The translations under genes were made by a program, and so were the position numbers. Source: Thiomicrorhabdus sp. zzn3 (GTDB lineage: Bacteria; Pseudomonadota; Gammaproteobacteria; Thiomicrospirales; Thiomicrospiraceae). From it: a DNA stretch of 64,000 nucleotides. The DNA lies in the NCBI RefSeq assembly GCF_029767755.1, contig NZ_JARUQS010000001.1, forward strand, positions 682,001 through 746,000. The letters run 5' to 3'. Numbering within the stretch: position 1 is the first letter of the stretch; the number at the start of each line of letters is the position of its first letter. Of this stretch, positions 24,648-33,732 are shown piece by piece. The notes under the pieces are model-generated. The model saw only the letters and a program-made list of their open reading frames with translations, searched no databases and had not been told where the DNA came from.

Positions 24648-25697
24648 TTAGCCCTTATAAAGCACGACCGTTGGTTCAGCCTGCTCTGAAGATTCGATTT
24701 CGCCGATGACGGAAACGGTTTCACCCGCTTGGGTGAGCAGGTCAATCGCCTTTTTCTGGTCGTTTTGGTCGACAACCAACACCATGCCGATACCGCAGTT
24801 AAAGGTACGATGCATCTCTTCATATTCCACATTACCGGCTTTTTCCAGCCAGTCGAATACCGCCGGACGTTGCCAGCTGTTGGTGTCGATTTTTGCCATG
24901 GTGTTTTGCGGCATGACGCGTGGCAGGTTTTCTAACAGGCCTCCTCCGGTAATGTGAGAAAGCGCATGAATTTCGACCGACTTCATTAACTCTAATAGTG
25001 GCTTAACGTAAATACGGGTTGGTGCCATCAGAGCATCAATCAGAGGCTGACCGTCGATTTCGGTATTCAGGTCGGTACCGGATACTTCCAGAATCTTACG
25101 GATCAGTGAGTAACCGTTGGAGTGAGGGCCGCTGGAAGCCAAGCCAAGCATGACATCGCCGGCTTTGACTTTGGTACCGTCAATCAGTTCGGATTTTTCC
25201 ACAATACCGACACAGAACCCGGCTAGGTCGTAATCGCCTTTTGGATACATGCCTGGCATTTCTGCGGTTTCACCACCAATTAGGGCACAACCTGACTGCA
25301 AACAGCCTTCACCAATGCCTTTGACAACGTCGGTGGCGACATTGACATCCAAATGGCCAGTCGCATAGTAATCCAAGAAGAATAATGGCTCAGCACCCTG
25401 AACAATCAAATCATTAACGCACATCGCTACCAGGTCAATTCCCACCTGATCGTGCTTGCCGCTATCAATCGCCAAACGCAATTTCGTGCCCACACCATCG
25501 GTACCCGATACCAAAACAGGGTTTTTGTACTTGTCCATTGGCAGCTCAAACAGGGCTCCAAACCCACCTAACGATGCACTGACTTCTGGTCGCGCGGTGG
25601 CTTTGGCAATCGGTTTAATGGCATCTACCAGGGCATTTCCCGCATCGATATCGACACCGGCGTCTTTGTAGCTGATTGATTGGGTGTTTGCAGTCAT
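24648..25697 (-). CDS. purM: phosphoribosylformylglycinamidine cyclo-ligase
   Basis: 349 residues, family length. Converts FGAM to AIR with ATP. Signatures include [45 protein letters not shown] and [13 protein letters not shown]. It is divergent from the DUF2066-hda operon across 253 bp, the standard gammaproteobacterial layout; that gap is A+T-rich and shows no purine operator I can identify. Confidence 0.97.
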   Translation of the reverse strand: MTANTQSISYKDAGVDIDAGNALVDAIKPIAKATARPEVSASLGGFGALFELPMDKYKNPVLVSGTDGVGTKLRLAIDSGKHDQVGIDLVAMCVNDLIVQGAEPLFFLDYYATGHLDVNVATDVVKGIGEGCLQSGCALIGGETAEMPGMYPKGDYDLAGFCVGIVEKSELIDGTKVKAGDVMLGLASSGPHSNGYSLIRKILEVSGTDLNTEIDGQPLIDALMAPTRIYVKPLLELMKSVEIHALSHITGGGLLENLPRVMPQNTMAKIDTNSWQRPAVFDWLEKAGNVEYEEMHRTFNCGIGMVLVVDQNDQKKAIDLLTQAGETVSVIGEIESSEQAEPTVVLYKG

Positions 25698-25950
25698 AGT
25701 GTTGTTAACTTCCGTTGCTATGGCTCATTTAGCCGTGTTAATTTTGAGCGGTGTTTGACTTAATATTGAAGCCTCATCAGGCTACCGGTTACTTTTAATG
25801 CAGATTTAAAAGCCCAAATAATAGCCGTTTATTGTGGTTAACTCAGTGAAAAAAACGAGTTAAAAGAATGTTTCAGAGTTTCCTAATAAAAGTCTCTACC
25901 GACTACACAAAAAATATTATGATATTGTATCGAAAATTTAAGAGTCAGAT

Positions 25951-27117
25951 ATGAGAAGTTTCATTCAAATTCTTTTAATTCTGGGAGTGAGTGTCATTGC
26001 TGGCACTGCAAATGCACAAGGGGCGATCAATGCTGAACAGGGGGGAGCGCTGTTCACCTTGACCGAGGCGTTTGACCCCGAGGTGGATGATCAAGGCCAA
26101 ATTGTCGGTAATCCCGATCTCAACCAACGGATGCGCCAAGGGATGCGCAATTTGCTCTTGCGCCTGACCGGCGATGACGCGGTGGTGCATAGTCCTGAAG
26201 GTCAAGATTTGATTGCAGAGGCCAAAAAATGGTTGAGCAGTTATCATTTCGAACCTCGCAAAGAAGAGGGGGTGACGGTTGGACAGAATTTGGTGCTTGA
26301 GTTTGACCGGCAACGTTTGTTGTCACGTTTTCAGTCCCAAAATATTATTATTTGGCCTCGTTCCGAGCGTCCTAAAACCTTGGTGATGGGCTCCTATCTG
26401 GAAGCGGGAACGATCCTGAAGCTCACGCCTGAAAATCTGGGGTATCGTCCGGATATTGAGTTTCGCAGCTACCCGCAGCTGCTGGCTTTGCCAATGCGAT
26501 TTCCGCACCGTGAGTCCTCCTGGGTGTATCCGATAGAAGGCGGTCTTTCAGCGGAGCAGGCTCAGGAGCGGCTACTGGCGAATGACAGCCAGTATCTTTT
26601 GACCTTTCAGCTTAAGCGTCTTGCACCTAATCAATACGATTTACAATGGCGTGTTTATGACCAAAAAGGCTCTGATGTGCTAAGTGGTTCGAGTCAGGGC
26701 GCGCGCAATGCGGCTATGCTTGAAGCGATGTTCGATCGTGTGATGGCGCTTTATTCTTATGGCTATCGGCAAAGTGCTAGCGTGCTGGGCAGCGCGACCG
26801 TTAAAGTCGATCAATTGTTGAGTGCCGAACAAATTGTAGCGATTGAATCCTTTCTGAAATCACAAAAACCGACTGTTCACCAAGTGTTTTTGCAGGCGGT
26901 TGAGGGCAGCCGTGCAGATTTTGATGTGGTGTATCAGGGGCGTTATGAACAGTTGTTAGCGCTATGTCGCCGTATTGACGGCAGTGAGCTGGTTTCTGAA
27001 AGTGCGCTCACCGGCGAAATTCATCTGAAGCTTTTTGGGTTGAATCAACGCCCAGAAACTCAGTTGATTGATTTGTCAAAAGAGTACGAGGCGACAATGC
27101 AGGAAGAGGGACGTTGA
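25951..27117 (+). CDS. DUF2066 domain-containing secreted protein
   Basis: 388 residues with a signal peptide (ending TANAQ). The DUF2066 region RMRQGMRNLLLRLTGDDAVV...LVLEFDRQRLLSRFQSQNIIIWPRSERP is typical. The family has no established function but is consistently found between purM and hda in gammaproteobacteria. Its stop codon abuts the hda start with no spacer, so the two are translationally coupled. Confidence 0.85.
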   Translation: MRSFIQILLILGVSVIAGTANAQGAINAEQGGALFTLTEAFDPEVDDQGQIVGNPDLNQRMRQGMRNLLLRLTGDDAVVHSPEGQDLIAEAKKWLSSYHFEPRKEEGVTVGQNLVLEFDRQRLLSRFQSQNIIIWPRSERPKTLVMGSYLEAGTILKLTPENLGYRPDIEFRSYPQLLALPMRFPHRESSWVYPIEGGLSAEQAQERLLANDSQYLLTFQLKRLAPNQYDLQWRVYDQKGSDVLSGSSQGARNAAMLEAMFDRVMALYSYGYRQSASVLGSATVKVDQLLSAEQIVAIESFLKSQKPTVHQVFLQAVEGSRADFDVVYQGRYEQLLALCRRIDGSELVSESALTGEIHLKLFGLNQRPETQLIDLSKEYEATMQEEGR

Positions 27118-27825
27118 ATGTTTGTGCAGATGCCGTTAAAAATCGGTTTACGGGACGATGCGTGTTTTGAAACCTTTGTCACCGAACAGGAGTCGGTTGC
27201 CGTGGCTCTGAACGCATTGCAGTCCGCCTTGAAAGCCCCCAAGGGAAGTGCGTTTTATCTGTATGCCGAAAGCGGTGCCGGGAAAACACATTTACTGCAG
27301 GCGGCTTGCCGCTATGTGACCGAAAAAGGTCAGGCCAGCGTCTACTTGCCGATGCAGGACAGTGCCTTACCCCTGATTCCTGACGTTTTGATCGGACTCG
27401 AGCAGACGCCGCTGGTATGCCTTGATGATATGGAGTTGATTATCGGTCAGCCGAAATGGGAATTGGCGTTAGCCAATCTGCTGACCAAATCCAGTGTGCA
27501 GGGACACAATGTGATTCTGGCAGGTGAGCACTCTGTGGTCGATTGGTCGTTAGCGACGCCGGAATTGACGAAAGCGTTAATGACCGTGTTGCCGATCAAA
27601 CTCTCCAGTTTGAATGAAAAAGACGAAGTCATTATGGCACTGCAACGTCATGCAAAACGGCTGGGTTTTGAATTGCCGATAGAGGTTGGTAATTATCTGA
27701 TTAAACAGTTTTCCAATGATCTTCAAGAGTTGCTGGCGGTTCTGAAGATGCTCGAACAAGCAACCCTGGTTGAAAAACGCCGTCTTACGCTGCCTTTCGT
27801 TAAAAAAGTGTTGGGGCATGCCTGA
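27118..27825 (+). CDS. hda: DnaA regulatory inactivator Hda
   Basis: 235 residues homologous to the AAA+ domain of DnaA. The Walker A loop ESGAGKTH is at 51-58 and a sensor-like VCLDDMELI follows; the N-terminal QMPLKIGLRDDACFETF resembles the clamp-binding QLxLP-type motif (QMPLKI). Hda with the DNA-loaded beta clamp promotes ATP hydrolysis by DnaA and prevents re-initiation. Start ATG directly follows the TGA of the DUF2066 gene. Confidence 0.93.
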   Translation: MFVQMPLKIGLRDDACFETFVTEQESVAVALNALQSALKAPKGSAFYLYAESGAGKTHLLQAACRYVTEKGQASVYLPMQDSALPLIPDVLIGLEQTPLVCLDDMELIIGQPKWELALANLLTKSSVQGHNVILAGEHSVVDWSLATPELTKALMTVLPIKLSSLNEKDEVIMALQRHAKRLGFELPIEVGNYLIKQFSNDLQELLAVLKMLEQATLVEKRRLTLPFVKKVLGHA

Positions 27826-27886
27826 GGGAATGAACGGACCCGAATCCGTTCAGTAAAATCGAATAAACGAAATTAAGTGAGAAAGA

Positions 27887-28453
27887 ATGCAACTAACGAA
27901 CATGACTAAACGATTAACTTTACTTTCTAATTGTCTATTTCATAACGTCAAGCAGCGAATGAAAGTCCTATTTTCTCTGGCTTTACTGAGCGTTGCCACG
28001 GCTGCCATGGCGGAACCGCCAAGCAAACCGATTGAACTGGTTGACCTGGATGGCAAGCCATCCCTGCTTTCAGACTACAAAGGCAAATGGGTGGTATTGA
28101 ATCTGTGGGCGACTTGGTGTCCTCCTTGTCTGGTTGAAATTCCCGATCTGATCATGTTCCATGAGGCGCACAAGGATAAAGACGCTATTGTGATTGGGGT
28201 AAATTACGAAGATAATGATCCGCAAAAGGTCAAAGCGTTTGCAGAATCGCAAATGATCAATTACCCCGTTGTTCGTTTTAAGCAGAAAATAGATGGCAAG
28301 ACGACCCCTCTTGGAAATCTGAATGGGCTGCCGACCACCTATATGGTGGCACCGGACGGTACGGTAGTGGCTGCACGTACGGGTATGGTGGATCAAAAAA
28401 TGCTTGAAACCTTTATGCAGCGTTATGAACAGATGCAAAAAGAGAAACCATAA
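27887..28453 (+). CDS. TlpA-family periplasmic thiol:disulfide oxidoreductase
   Basis: 188 residues from ATG 27887 (GAGAAAGA upstream). A signal peptide begins at internal Met25 (MKVLFSLALLSVATAAMA), so the real start could be 27959. The thioredoxin fold has WATWCPPC with active cysteines at 78 and 81 and LNGLPTTYMVAPDG with the cis-proline. It opens a co-directional gene set with a SoxW-like protein, TolC, a short HlyD-like adaptor and a PilZ protein. Confidence 0.85.
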   Translation: MQLTNMTKRLTLLSNCLFHNVKQRMKVLFSLALLSVATAAMAEPPSKPIELVDLDGKPSLLSDYKGKWVVLNLWATWCPPCLVEIPDLIMFHEAHKDKDAIVIGVNYEDNDPQKVKAFAESQMINYPVVRFKQKIDGKTTPLGNLNGLPTTYMVAPDGTVVAARTGMVDQKMLETFMQRYEQMQKEKP

Positions 28454-28512
28454 AGAGCGGTTTTAAAGGATCGCCTTACCGGTTTTGAATTGGTTCCAAA
28501 AGGATATTCGCT

Positions 28513-29043
28513 ATGAAAAAATGGTTGTTGAGTTTTATCCTGGCAGGCCTGTCGGCCTTTAGCGGCAGCGCCTGGTCGCAGGCAGGCAGTTTTTTCGATG
28601 AGTCTTTCGGTAATTATCAGGAAGAGCTTGAAGTTGCCAGAGAAAACGGCAAGAAAGGCATCTTTATTTTTTTCCATATGGAAGAGTGTCCTTTTTGTCA
28701 CCGCATGCGCAGCACCATCATGACCGAACCGGATGTGATTAAACTGTTTAAAGACAACTTTATGACGTTCGAGGTGGATATTGAAGGCAGTAATGAGGTG
28801 ACGGACTTTGATGGCACGGTTTCGACCGCACAAGATATGTCGGAGAAAAAGTATCGTGTGCGCGCCACCCCCGTGATGATGATCTTTGACCTCGACGGTA
28901 AGCCGATTCTGAAATACACCGGTCCGACGCGTACCAAAGAAGAGTTTAAATGGTTGGCGCAGTATGTGATTGATGGTGCCTACAATGAGATGCCGTTCAC
29001 CAAATACAAGCGTCAGCAGAAACAAGCTGCGCGCCAACCGTAA
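28513..29043 (+). CDS. SoxW-like periplasmic thioredoxin-fold protein
   Basis: 176 residues with a signal peptide (ending AWS-QA) and a thioredoxin fold of the DUF255/SoxW-like kind: FIFFHMEECPFCHRMR with cysteines 59 and 62, then RVRATPVMMIFDLDGK with the cis-proline. Related proteins keep c-type cytochromes or sulfur-oxidation proteins reduced. ATG 28513 follows AAAGGA. A basic C-terminal tail (KYKRQQKQAARQP) is unusual. The SoxW function is inferred from similarity, not from a sox cluster nearby. Confidence 0.75.
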   Translation: MKKWLLSFILAGLSAFSGSAWSQAGSFFDESFGNYQEELEVARENGKKGIFIFFHMEECPFCHRMRSTIMTEPDVIKLFKDNFMTFEVDIEGSNEVTDFDGTVSTAQDMSEKKYRVRATPVMMIFDLDGKPILKYTGPTRTKEEFKWLAQYVIDGAYNEMPFTKYKRQQKQAARQP

Positions 29044-29062
29044 TCCAAGCCGGGAATTGAGT

Positions 29063-30472
29063 ATGAAAAACCTCGTTAGATCCATGCGTTTGGTACTGAT
29101 TTCGGCCGGGTGTATTTGCTGTTTGGCGACTTCTGCACAAGCACAAGCACAAGCGGAACCGTCTCAGGCCGAAGCGATTCAAAATCCGAGCTTGCCAAAT
29201 CCGTTGACCTTGGAATATGTCTTGTCCCTGCCTTTGGCCGAGCATCCGGCGTTGATGTTGCAACAGGCCAGACAAGCGAAGCTGCAATCCCAGCTGACGC
29301 AACAGCAGGCACAGGATCGACCGCAATTGGATTTGGTCGGCCGCTTGGCGTGGCGTGAATACGCGGAAAAGGACGAAGATTTTCACCTTGCAGCGGTGCA
29401 CGCCAATCAAAAACTCTATGATTTCGGACGCAACCAACATCTGATTGAATCCGTTCAGGCAAAACAAGCGGCTCAAGCAGAGCTGTTCAGGGAAGCGGAG
29501 CAGCAGCTTAAATTAAAGCTCATGCAGAGTTATTTCAATGCACTGTTGTCCGATTTCCAGTACCGTATCGATAACGAAGCGATGGCCGTTGCCTATATCA
29601 GTTTTGATAAGGCAAAAGATCGTCTGGAACTAAAACGCATTTCCGACGTCGATTATCTGGAAATGGAAAATGAGTATCAAAAGATTTTGGTGAAACGCTC
29701 ACGTTCTGAATTCAACCAACTGCAAACACGGCTGAATTTGGCGAATTTAATGGGCATGCCGAAAGCGCGTCCGGATGAGTTAAGCTTCCCGAATTTGGAT
29801 CGATACGCCAAGCGTGATGTGAAGGCATTGCAGTTGGAGGTATTGCAACAACAGGTGTTGGAGAGCAATCCTCAAATCTTGGCCATGCAGCAAAAGCACA
29901 AGGCGCTGGAATCGGAACTCCAAAGTTATCAGGCCTCTAAAATGCCGGAGTTTGATGTGGATGCCTGGGCGGGTAAATTGTCCAGTTATCCCGAGATCCG
30001 TGAAGGCAGCTGGTTGATTGGACTCAATATGAAGGTACCACTGTATGACGGCGGTAGCCGCTCATCGAAAATCAGTGAAACCAAAGCGCAAATGCAGGTG
30101 TTGCAGTCAAACATGCGTTTGCTGGAGCAGCAGTTACGAGACCAAGTCGCGGATCTCTATTTTCAGCTCAAATTGTTGCCGACGGAGCGTCAACAACATC
30201 AGATTTTTGGAGATTATGCGGATCTGTACCTCGACTACAGTCGTGCTCTCTATGAGAATGAAACCGCGACCGATTTAGGTGATTCCATGGTGCGTCTGTC
30301 GCAAGCCAATTACAACCACGTCGCTTGGCAGTTTAAGCAGGCATTGTTATGGGCGGAGTTGGACTTCTTAATGGGAAAAGAAGTGTTCCCCGATACGAGT
30401 TCCACCGCCAAGCTAAATTCTGAAACCTCTGCATCAGATTCCGCTCAATCAGTTCAAGGAAACCCATCATGA
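29063..30472 (+). CDS. TolC-family outer-membrane efflux protein
   Basis: 469 residues from ATG 29063, where a signal peptide begins (LVLISAGCICCLATSAQA) and GGGA lies upstream; an extension to 28970 overlaps the previous gene. Two repeated coiled-coil halves are visible, with the TolC features LTLEYVLSLPLAEHPALMLQQARQAKLQSQL, AVHANQKLYDFGRN and LNMKVPLYDGGSR. It forms a trimeric exit duct. It overlaps the following adaptor gene by 4 nt. No inner-membrane transporter is encoded in this operon. Confidence 0.88.
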   Translation: MKNLVRSMRLVLISAGCICCLATSAQAQAQAEPSQAEAIQNPSLPNPLTLEYVLSLPLAEHPALMLQQARQAKLQSQLTQQQAQDRPQLDLVGRLAWREYAEKDEDFHLAAVHANQKLYDFGRNQHLIESVQAKQAAQAELFREAEQQLKLKLMQSYFNALLSDFQYRIDNEAMAVAYISFDKAKDRLELKRISDVDYLEMENEYQKILVKRSRSEFNQLQTRLNLANLMGMPKARPDELSFPNLDRYAKRDVKALQLEVLQQQVLESNPQILAMQQKHKALESELQSYQASKMPEFDVDAWAGKLSSYPEIREGSWLIGLNMKVPLYDGGSRSSKISETKAQMQVLQSNMRLLEQQLRDQVADLYFQLKLLPTERQQHQIFGDYADLYLDYSRALYENETATDLGDSMVRLSQANYNHVAWQFKQALLWAELDFLMGKEVFPDTSSTAKLNSETSASDSAQSVQGNPS

Positions 30473-31008
30473 AAGTATTTGAGTTTAAAGCTACTAAACC
30501 GTTTCGCCGCATTGCCGGGCAATGGCTTGCCGTTGGCGTTTTCAGTGTTTTTCCCGTGTGGGCGATGGCTCAGAATGTCACGATCGGAGCCTTGGTTAGC
30601 GGTCAAGTGGTCAAGGTCAATGCCAAGGAGGGGGATTCGGTCAAGGCCGGTGCCTTGTTGATGGAAATTGATCAACAGGTGTATCGTGCAAAAATCGAGG
30701 CGATGCAAGCTGAAGTCAAACTGAGAAAGTTGCAGTTGGATGACGCCAAAATCGAATTGGAACAGGCGTTGGATCTGTTTGATCGTACGGTGACCGCGCG
30801 GCGTACTCTGGATGCAGCGCAATTGGCTCATGATGTCGCCGAAGCCTCGCTGCTTAAGGCAAAAGCACAGTTGAAAACGCAACAGGCCTGGGGCAAGTAC
30901 TACCGCATTACGGCACCGTTTGCGGCTACAGTGGTGAAGGTATATGCTCCGCAGGGTTCGACGGTGTTTAAAGAGAACAATCCCCTGATCGAACTGCAAC
31001 CGCAATAA
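30469..31008 (+). CDS. minimal HlyD/MacA-like periplasmic adaptor
   Basis: 179 residues with a signal peptide or anchor ending near WAMA-QN. The mature part has one half lipoyl domain (IGALVSGQVVKVNAKEGDSVKAGALLMEID), a coiled-coil hairpin (VYRAKIEAMQAEVKLRKLQLDDAKIELEQA...LLKAKAQLKTQQ) and the second lipoyl half (YRITAPFAATVVKVYAPQGSTVFKENNPLIELQ), then stops. The beta-barrel and membrane-proximal domains that usually bring adaptors to 350-400 residues are absent. It starts in a 4-nt overlap with the TolC gene, so they are co-translated and probably partners. Confidence 0.8.
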   Translation: MKVFEFKATKPFRRIAGQWLAVGVFSVFPVWAMAQNVTIGALVSGQVVKVNAKEGDSVKAGALLMEIDQQVYRAKIEAMQAEVKLRKLQLDDAKIELEQALDLFDRTVTARRTLDAAQLAHDVAEASLLKAKAQLKTQQAWGKYYRITAPFAATVVKVYAPQGSTVFKENNPLIELQPQ

Positions 31009-31046
31009 TTTTTTCATCTAGAGTGTCTTGGAGACGGAGAACACAT

Positions 31047-31310
31047 ATGTTATCCACACGAATTCGTTATGCCCTGAAATATTGGCGTTTAGCCATTCAT
31101 TTGCTGTTTAAAACGAAGCATTTTGGGGTCAATAATGTGTGGTGGGCATCACAGCCTTCTGCGATTGGCTGGCACTGGTATCAAATTCTCTGGGGGGTGT
31201 TAACGATTATGCCGATCGTGCGCAACTATCAGTCACTTAAGGTGCGCAGTTGTTTGGGATGGATTCCCGAAGCGGAGTGCCTGGCTTTAGGGTTTAAACC
31301 CAAATCGTAA
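31047..31310 (+). CDS. small protein of unknown function
   Basis: About 87 residues from ATG 31047, which has GGAGA upstream; a GTG at 31023 is less likely. It is rich in Trp, Arg and Leu, with a hydrophobic stretch around WYQILWGVLTIMPIV that could contact the membrane. I recognise no domain. It sits between the adaptor and PilZ genes in a tight co-directional run. Confidence 0.65.
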   Translation: MLSTRIRYALKYWRLAIHLLFKTKHFGVNNVWWASQPSAIGWHWYQILWGVLTIMPIVRNYQSLKVRSCLGWIPEAECLALGFKPKS

Positions 31311-31323
31311 TTAGGTAGTGCAG

Positions 31324-32157
31324 GTGTCCGAATCGATTCAAGACAATGAGCAGAGACAATCTTCCCGGTTTCGTCGCCGCTTCTGGGTAACGGATCATGA
31401 AGATAGCGCTTTTACCGAACCCTTTGAAGGTTATGACGTTAATTTAACCGGCTTAAGCTTCTGTGTGAACGAAGCCGATCTGTTTTTTCCAGAACAGCCG
31501 CTGAGTTTGCGCATCAAAAATCTGGAGACAGATGAGGTATATTGCTTGGAAGGGGCCGAGGTGGTGCATCTATATGAAACGCCTGCCGGTTTTATCTGTG
31601 GTTGCCACATTACCCATGTGACCAGTTCTCAATTGTTAGCGCACCACCGTTTGGTGATGACCGACGAAAACAGCGCCGCGCTTTCTATGCGTGACAGTGA
31701 TATTGCGGAATTCCATTTTGTTGAAGAGGGCTCCCCGCTTTCCCGGGATCGAGCGGACTATCAGCAGGCCAGCATGGCGTTGAATCTGGCCGTTTCTCAG
31801 TTGCTTGACGGTAAAGAGGAGGGGTTGGCGCGTTTGACGGAGCTGCGGAATAAAATCTCAGCGTTGCAGAGTGTTCCTCAAGCGGATGAGATTCAATCGC
31901 TTATCGAGCAGTTAATTGCTTCATATCGCTCCATGTCGGAGACGACCTTAGCACTGAGTATGTTGGCCAGACTCCTGGTACACACACCCGATCGTGAAGA
32001 AGATAAGCAGGCGTGGCAGACGATGATTGCCGACTTTGAAAATCGTTTTCTGAATGAACGGCAGCAGGTCGCTTATGATTTTATGCACCAAGGTCTGAGT
32101 GCTGAGGAAGCCTTGATTGCAGCGGAGCAGTATTTAAGCGAAGCGGACAATTCATGA
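31324..32157 (+). CDS. PilZ-domain protein with helical C-terminus
   Basis: About 277 residues. The N-terminal 110 residues look like a PilZ domain: an Arg-rich stretch SSRFRRRFWVTD followed by YDVNLTGLSF and PLSLRIKN, matching the RxxxR ... D/NxSxxG c-di-GMP binding pattern in a diverged form. The remainder is helical with no named domain. GTG 31324 is better spaced from TAGGTAG than GTG 31318. If it binds c-di-GMP, it could read out the diguanylate cyclases encoded elsewhere in the window. Confidence 0.6.
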   Translation: MSESIQDNEQRQSSRFRRRFWVTDHEDSAFTEPFEGYDVNLTGLSFCVNEADLFFPEQPLSLRIKNLETDEVYCLEGAEVVHLYETPAGFICGCHITHVTSSQLLAHHRLVMTDENSAALSMRDSDIAEFHFVEEGSPLSRDRADYQQASMALNLAVSQLLDGKEEGLARLTELRNKISALQSVPQADEIQSLIEQLIASYRSMSETTLALSMLARLLVHTPDREEDKQAWQTMIADFENRFLNERQQVAYDFMHQGLSAEEALIAAEQYLSEADNS

Positions 32158-32162
32158 GCACA

Positions 32163-32182
32163 GCCAAAAAATGGCGTTTTTT
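32163..32182 (+). terminator. short hairpin with T-run between convergent genes
   Basis: GCCA (32163-32166) and TGGC (32172-32175) flank five A residues and are followed by GTTTTTT. It lies just past the stop of the PilZ gene and before the convergent hydrolase stop. The stem is short, so the call is tentative. Confidence 0.4.
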
Positions 32183-32190
32183 CAGCGTTT

Positions 32191-32892
32191 CTATTGAAGG
32201 TGTTTTATAAACCAGTTTTTAGCGGTTTCTGCCGCGGCTGGCAGAGTTCCCGGTTCCTCAAATAGATGGGTCGCACCCTCGATTGTCACCAGTTCGCAGT
32301 GCGCACGCATCGCTTCCTGTGCCTGTTTATTCAACTCCAGCACCTCCCAATCCAAGCTGCCGACAATTAGAAGCGTAGGGGCGAGCACATCCGGTAATGA
32401 GGGCATGGCCAGATCCGGTCGGCCACCGCGAGACACCACGCATTCCACTTCATTCGGGCGGGCTTTAGCCGTGTTGAGTGCGGCCGCGGCTCCGGTACTG
32501 GCCCCGAAAAGACCAATTGAGAGTTGGCTCAGAGTGGGGTGTTCGCTCAACCAATCTACAGTCGCGATGGTCCGGCGGCTCAGCAGGTCAATATCAAAAC
32601 GGAATTCACGCGTCATGGTGTCAATACGGTTCTCCTCCTGCGTCAGGAGATCAAACAGCAAAGTCGCCAGGCCTGCCTGGTTTAAGAGGTCGGCTACATA
32701 GTGATTACGCGGGCTGAAACGACTACTGCCACTGCCGTGAACAAACACGACTAATCCCTTGGCTTGTTCTGTTGGTGAGGGGACGTTTAGAATTCCTTCT
32801 AACTGCACATCTCCGGCTTCAATCAGCACTGTTTGCTCGGCTTCAAAAGGCTGGTGGTTTGACATTGCTGCGACTCTTAGTAAACGGTTCAT
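32191..32892 (-). CDS. dienelactone-hydrolase-like alpha/beta hydrolase
   Basis: About 233 residues from ATG 32892. The core has VVFVHGSGSSRFSPRN (oxyanion hole), the nucleophile elbow LFGASTGAAAAL, the acid in IVGSLDWEVL and the histidine in EGATHLFEEPG. The substrate cannot be told from sequence. It starts about 2 nt past the stop of the phosphoribosyltransferase gene; such hydrolase-phosphoribosyltransferase pairs, sometimes fused, are widespread and of unknown role. Confidence 0.82.
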   Translation of the reverse strand: MNRLLRVAAMSNHQPFEAEQTVLIEAGDVQLEGILNVPSPTEQAKGLVVFVHGSGSSRFSPRNHYVADLLNQAGLATLLFDLLTQEENRIDTMTREFRFDIDLLSRRTIATVDWLSEHPTLSQLSIGLFGASTGAAAALNTAKARPNEVECVVSRGGRPDLAMPSLPDVLAPTLLIVGSLDWEVLELNKQAQEAMRAHCELVTIEGATHLFEEPGTLPAAAETAKNWFIKHLQ

Positions 32893-32894
32893 GA

Positions 32895-33569
32895 TCAGGT
32901 TCGCTTTCGTGACGTGTATTTTTCGTTTTCCCAAGCTTGAGCCAATTGGTTCATGACTTCAGCATCACTGACTTGGCTGAAGTCTGTATACCACTGTCCA
33001 ATGGAGGAAAACCCGCTCGGTTGTATCGGACAGATGACCTGATCGACCATTTTTTCCAGTGCAAGGACGGTATCCGGTGGAGCAACCGGGACGGCCACTA
33101 CGATAGTTGAAGCTCCATGGGCTTTTACGGCATTAATCGCGGCTTTCATGGTAGAGCCGGTTGCGAGTCCGTCATCCACTAGAATAATGGTTTTTTCTTT
33201 CAATTCAGGATAGGGACGTTGGCCACGATATAAGCCTTCGCGGCGTTGGAGTTCTTGTTGTTCATTTTGTTCAACCGCATCAATCGCATCGTCGTCAATG
33301 CCATAGGCACGAATCACCTGTTCATTCAGTACGCGAACGCCCCCGCTGGCAATCGCACCCATAGCCAGTTCAGGAAAATGAGGCGTGCCCAGCTTTCGCA
33401 CCAGCATGAGATCCATTGGCAGTTTGAGTTGATCAGCTACTTCAAAAGCAACCGGAACGCCTCCGCGTGGGAGAGCAAGAATCAAGGTGTCAGGCCGTTG
33501 TTGGTAGTCAGATAGAAGCGAAGCCAGAGTTTGCCCGGCCTCAACTCGGTTAGTGATAGGAACCTGCAT
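32895..33569 (-). CDS. phosphoribosyltransferase-domain protein
   Basis: About 224 residues from ATG 33569 (GGAG upstream; an upstream TTG adds two codons). A type I PRTase fold is indicated by LALPRGGVPVAFEVAD and the PRPP loop IILVDDGLATGSTMKAAI. The sequence resembles the orphan PRTase family often paired with an alpha/beta hydrolase rather than a salvage enzyme of known base specificity. It is upstream of and coupled with the hydrolase gene. Confidence 0.85.
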   Translation of the reverse strand: MQVPITNRVEAGQTLASLLSDYQQRPDTLILALPRGGVPVAFEVADQLKLPMDLMLVRKLGTPHFPELAMGAIASGGVRVLNEQVIRAYGIDDDAIDAVEQNEQQELQRREGLYRGQRPYPELKEKTIILVDDGLATGSTMKAAINAVKAHGASTIVVAVPVAPPDTVLALEKMVDQVICPIQPSGFSSIGQWYTDFSQVSDAEVMNQLAQAWENEKYTSRKRT

Positions 33570-33732
33570 CTCCAACTCCCATGCTTTGTAATTTGGAAAC
33601 AGTGGCTTCAGCTTAGAAAATCGTTAGCGCCTTTTCAATGTGAAATACGTTGTTTGGGCAGGAATCGTATAAATACTTGTTTTAAATCAAAATATGACCA
33701 GAGAATATTCAGTTTGGTCATCTTGATGCATT

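Noticed and set aside
28423-29085. 220-codon minus-strand frame over the SoxW-like gene
   Set aside because: The plus strand encodes a thioredoxin fold with CPFC and a good ribosome-binding site; the antisense frame is a shadow.
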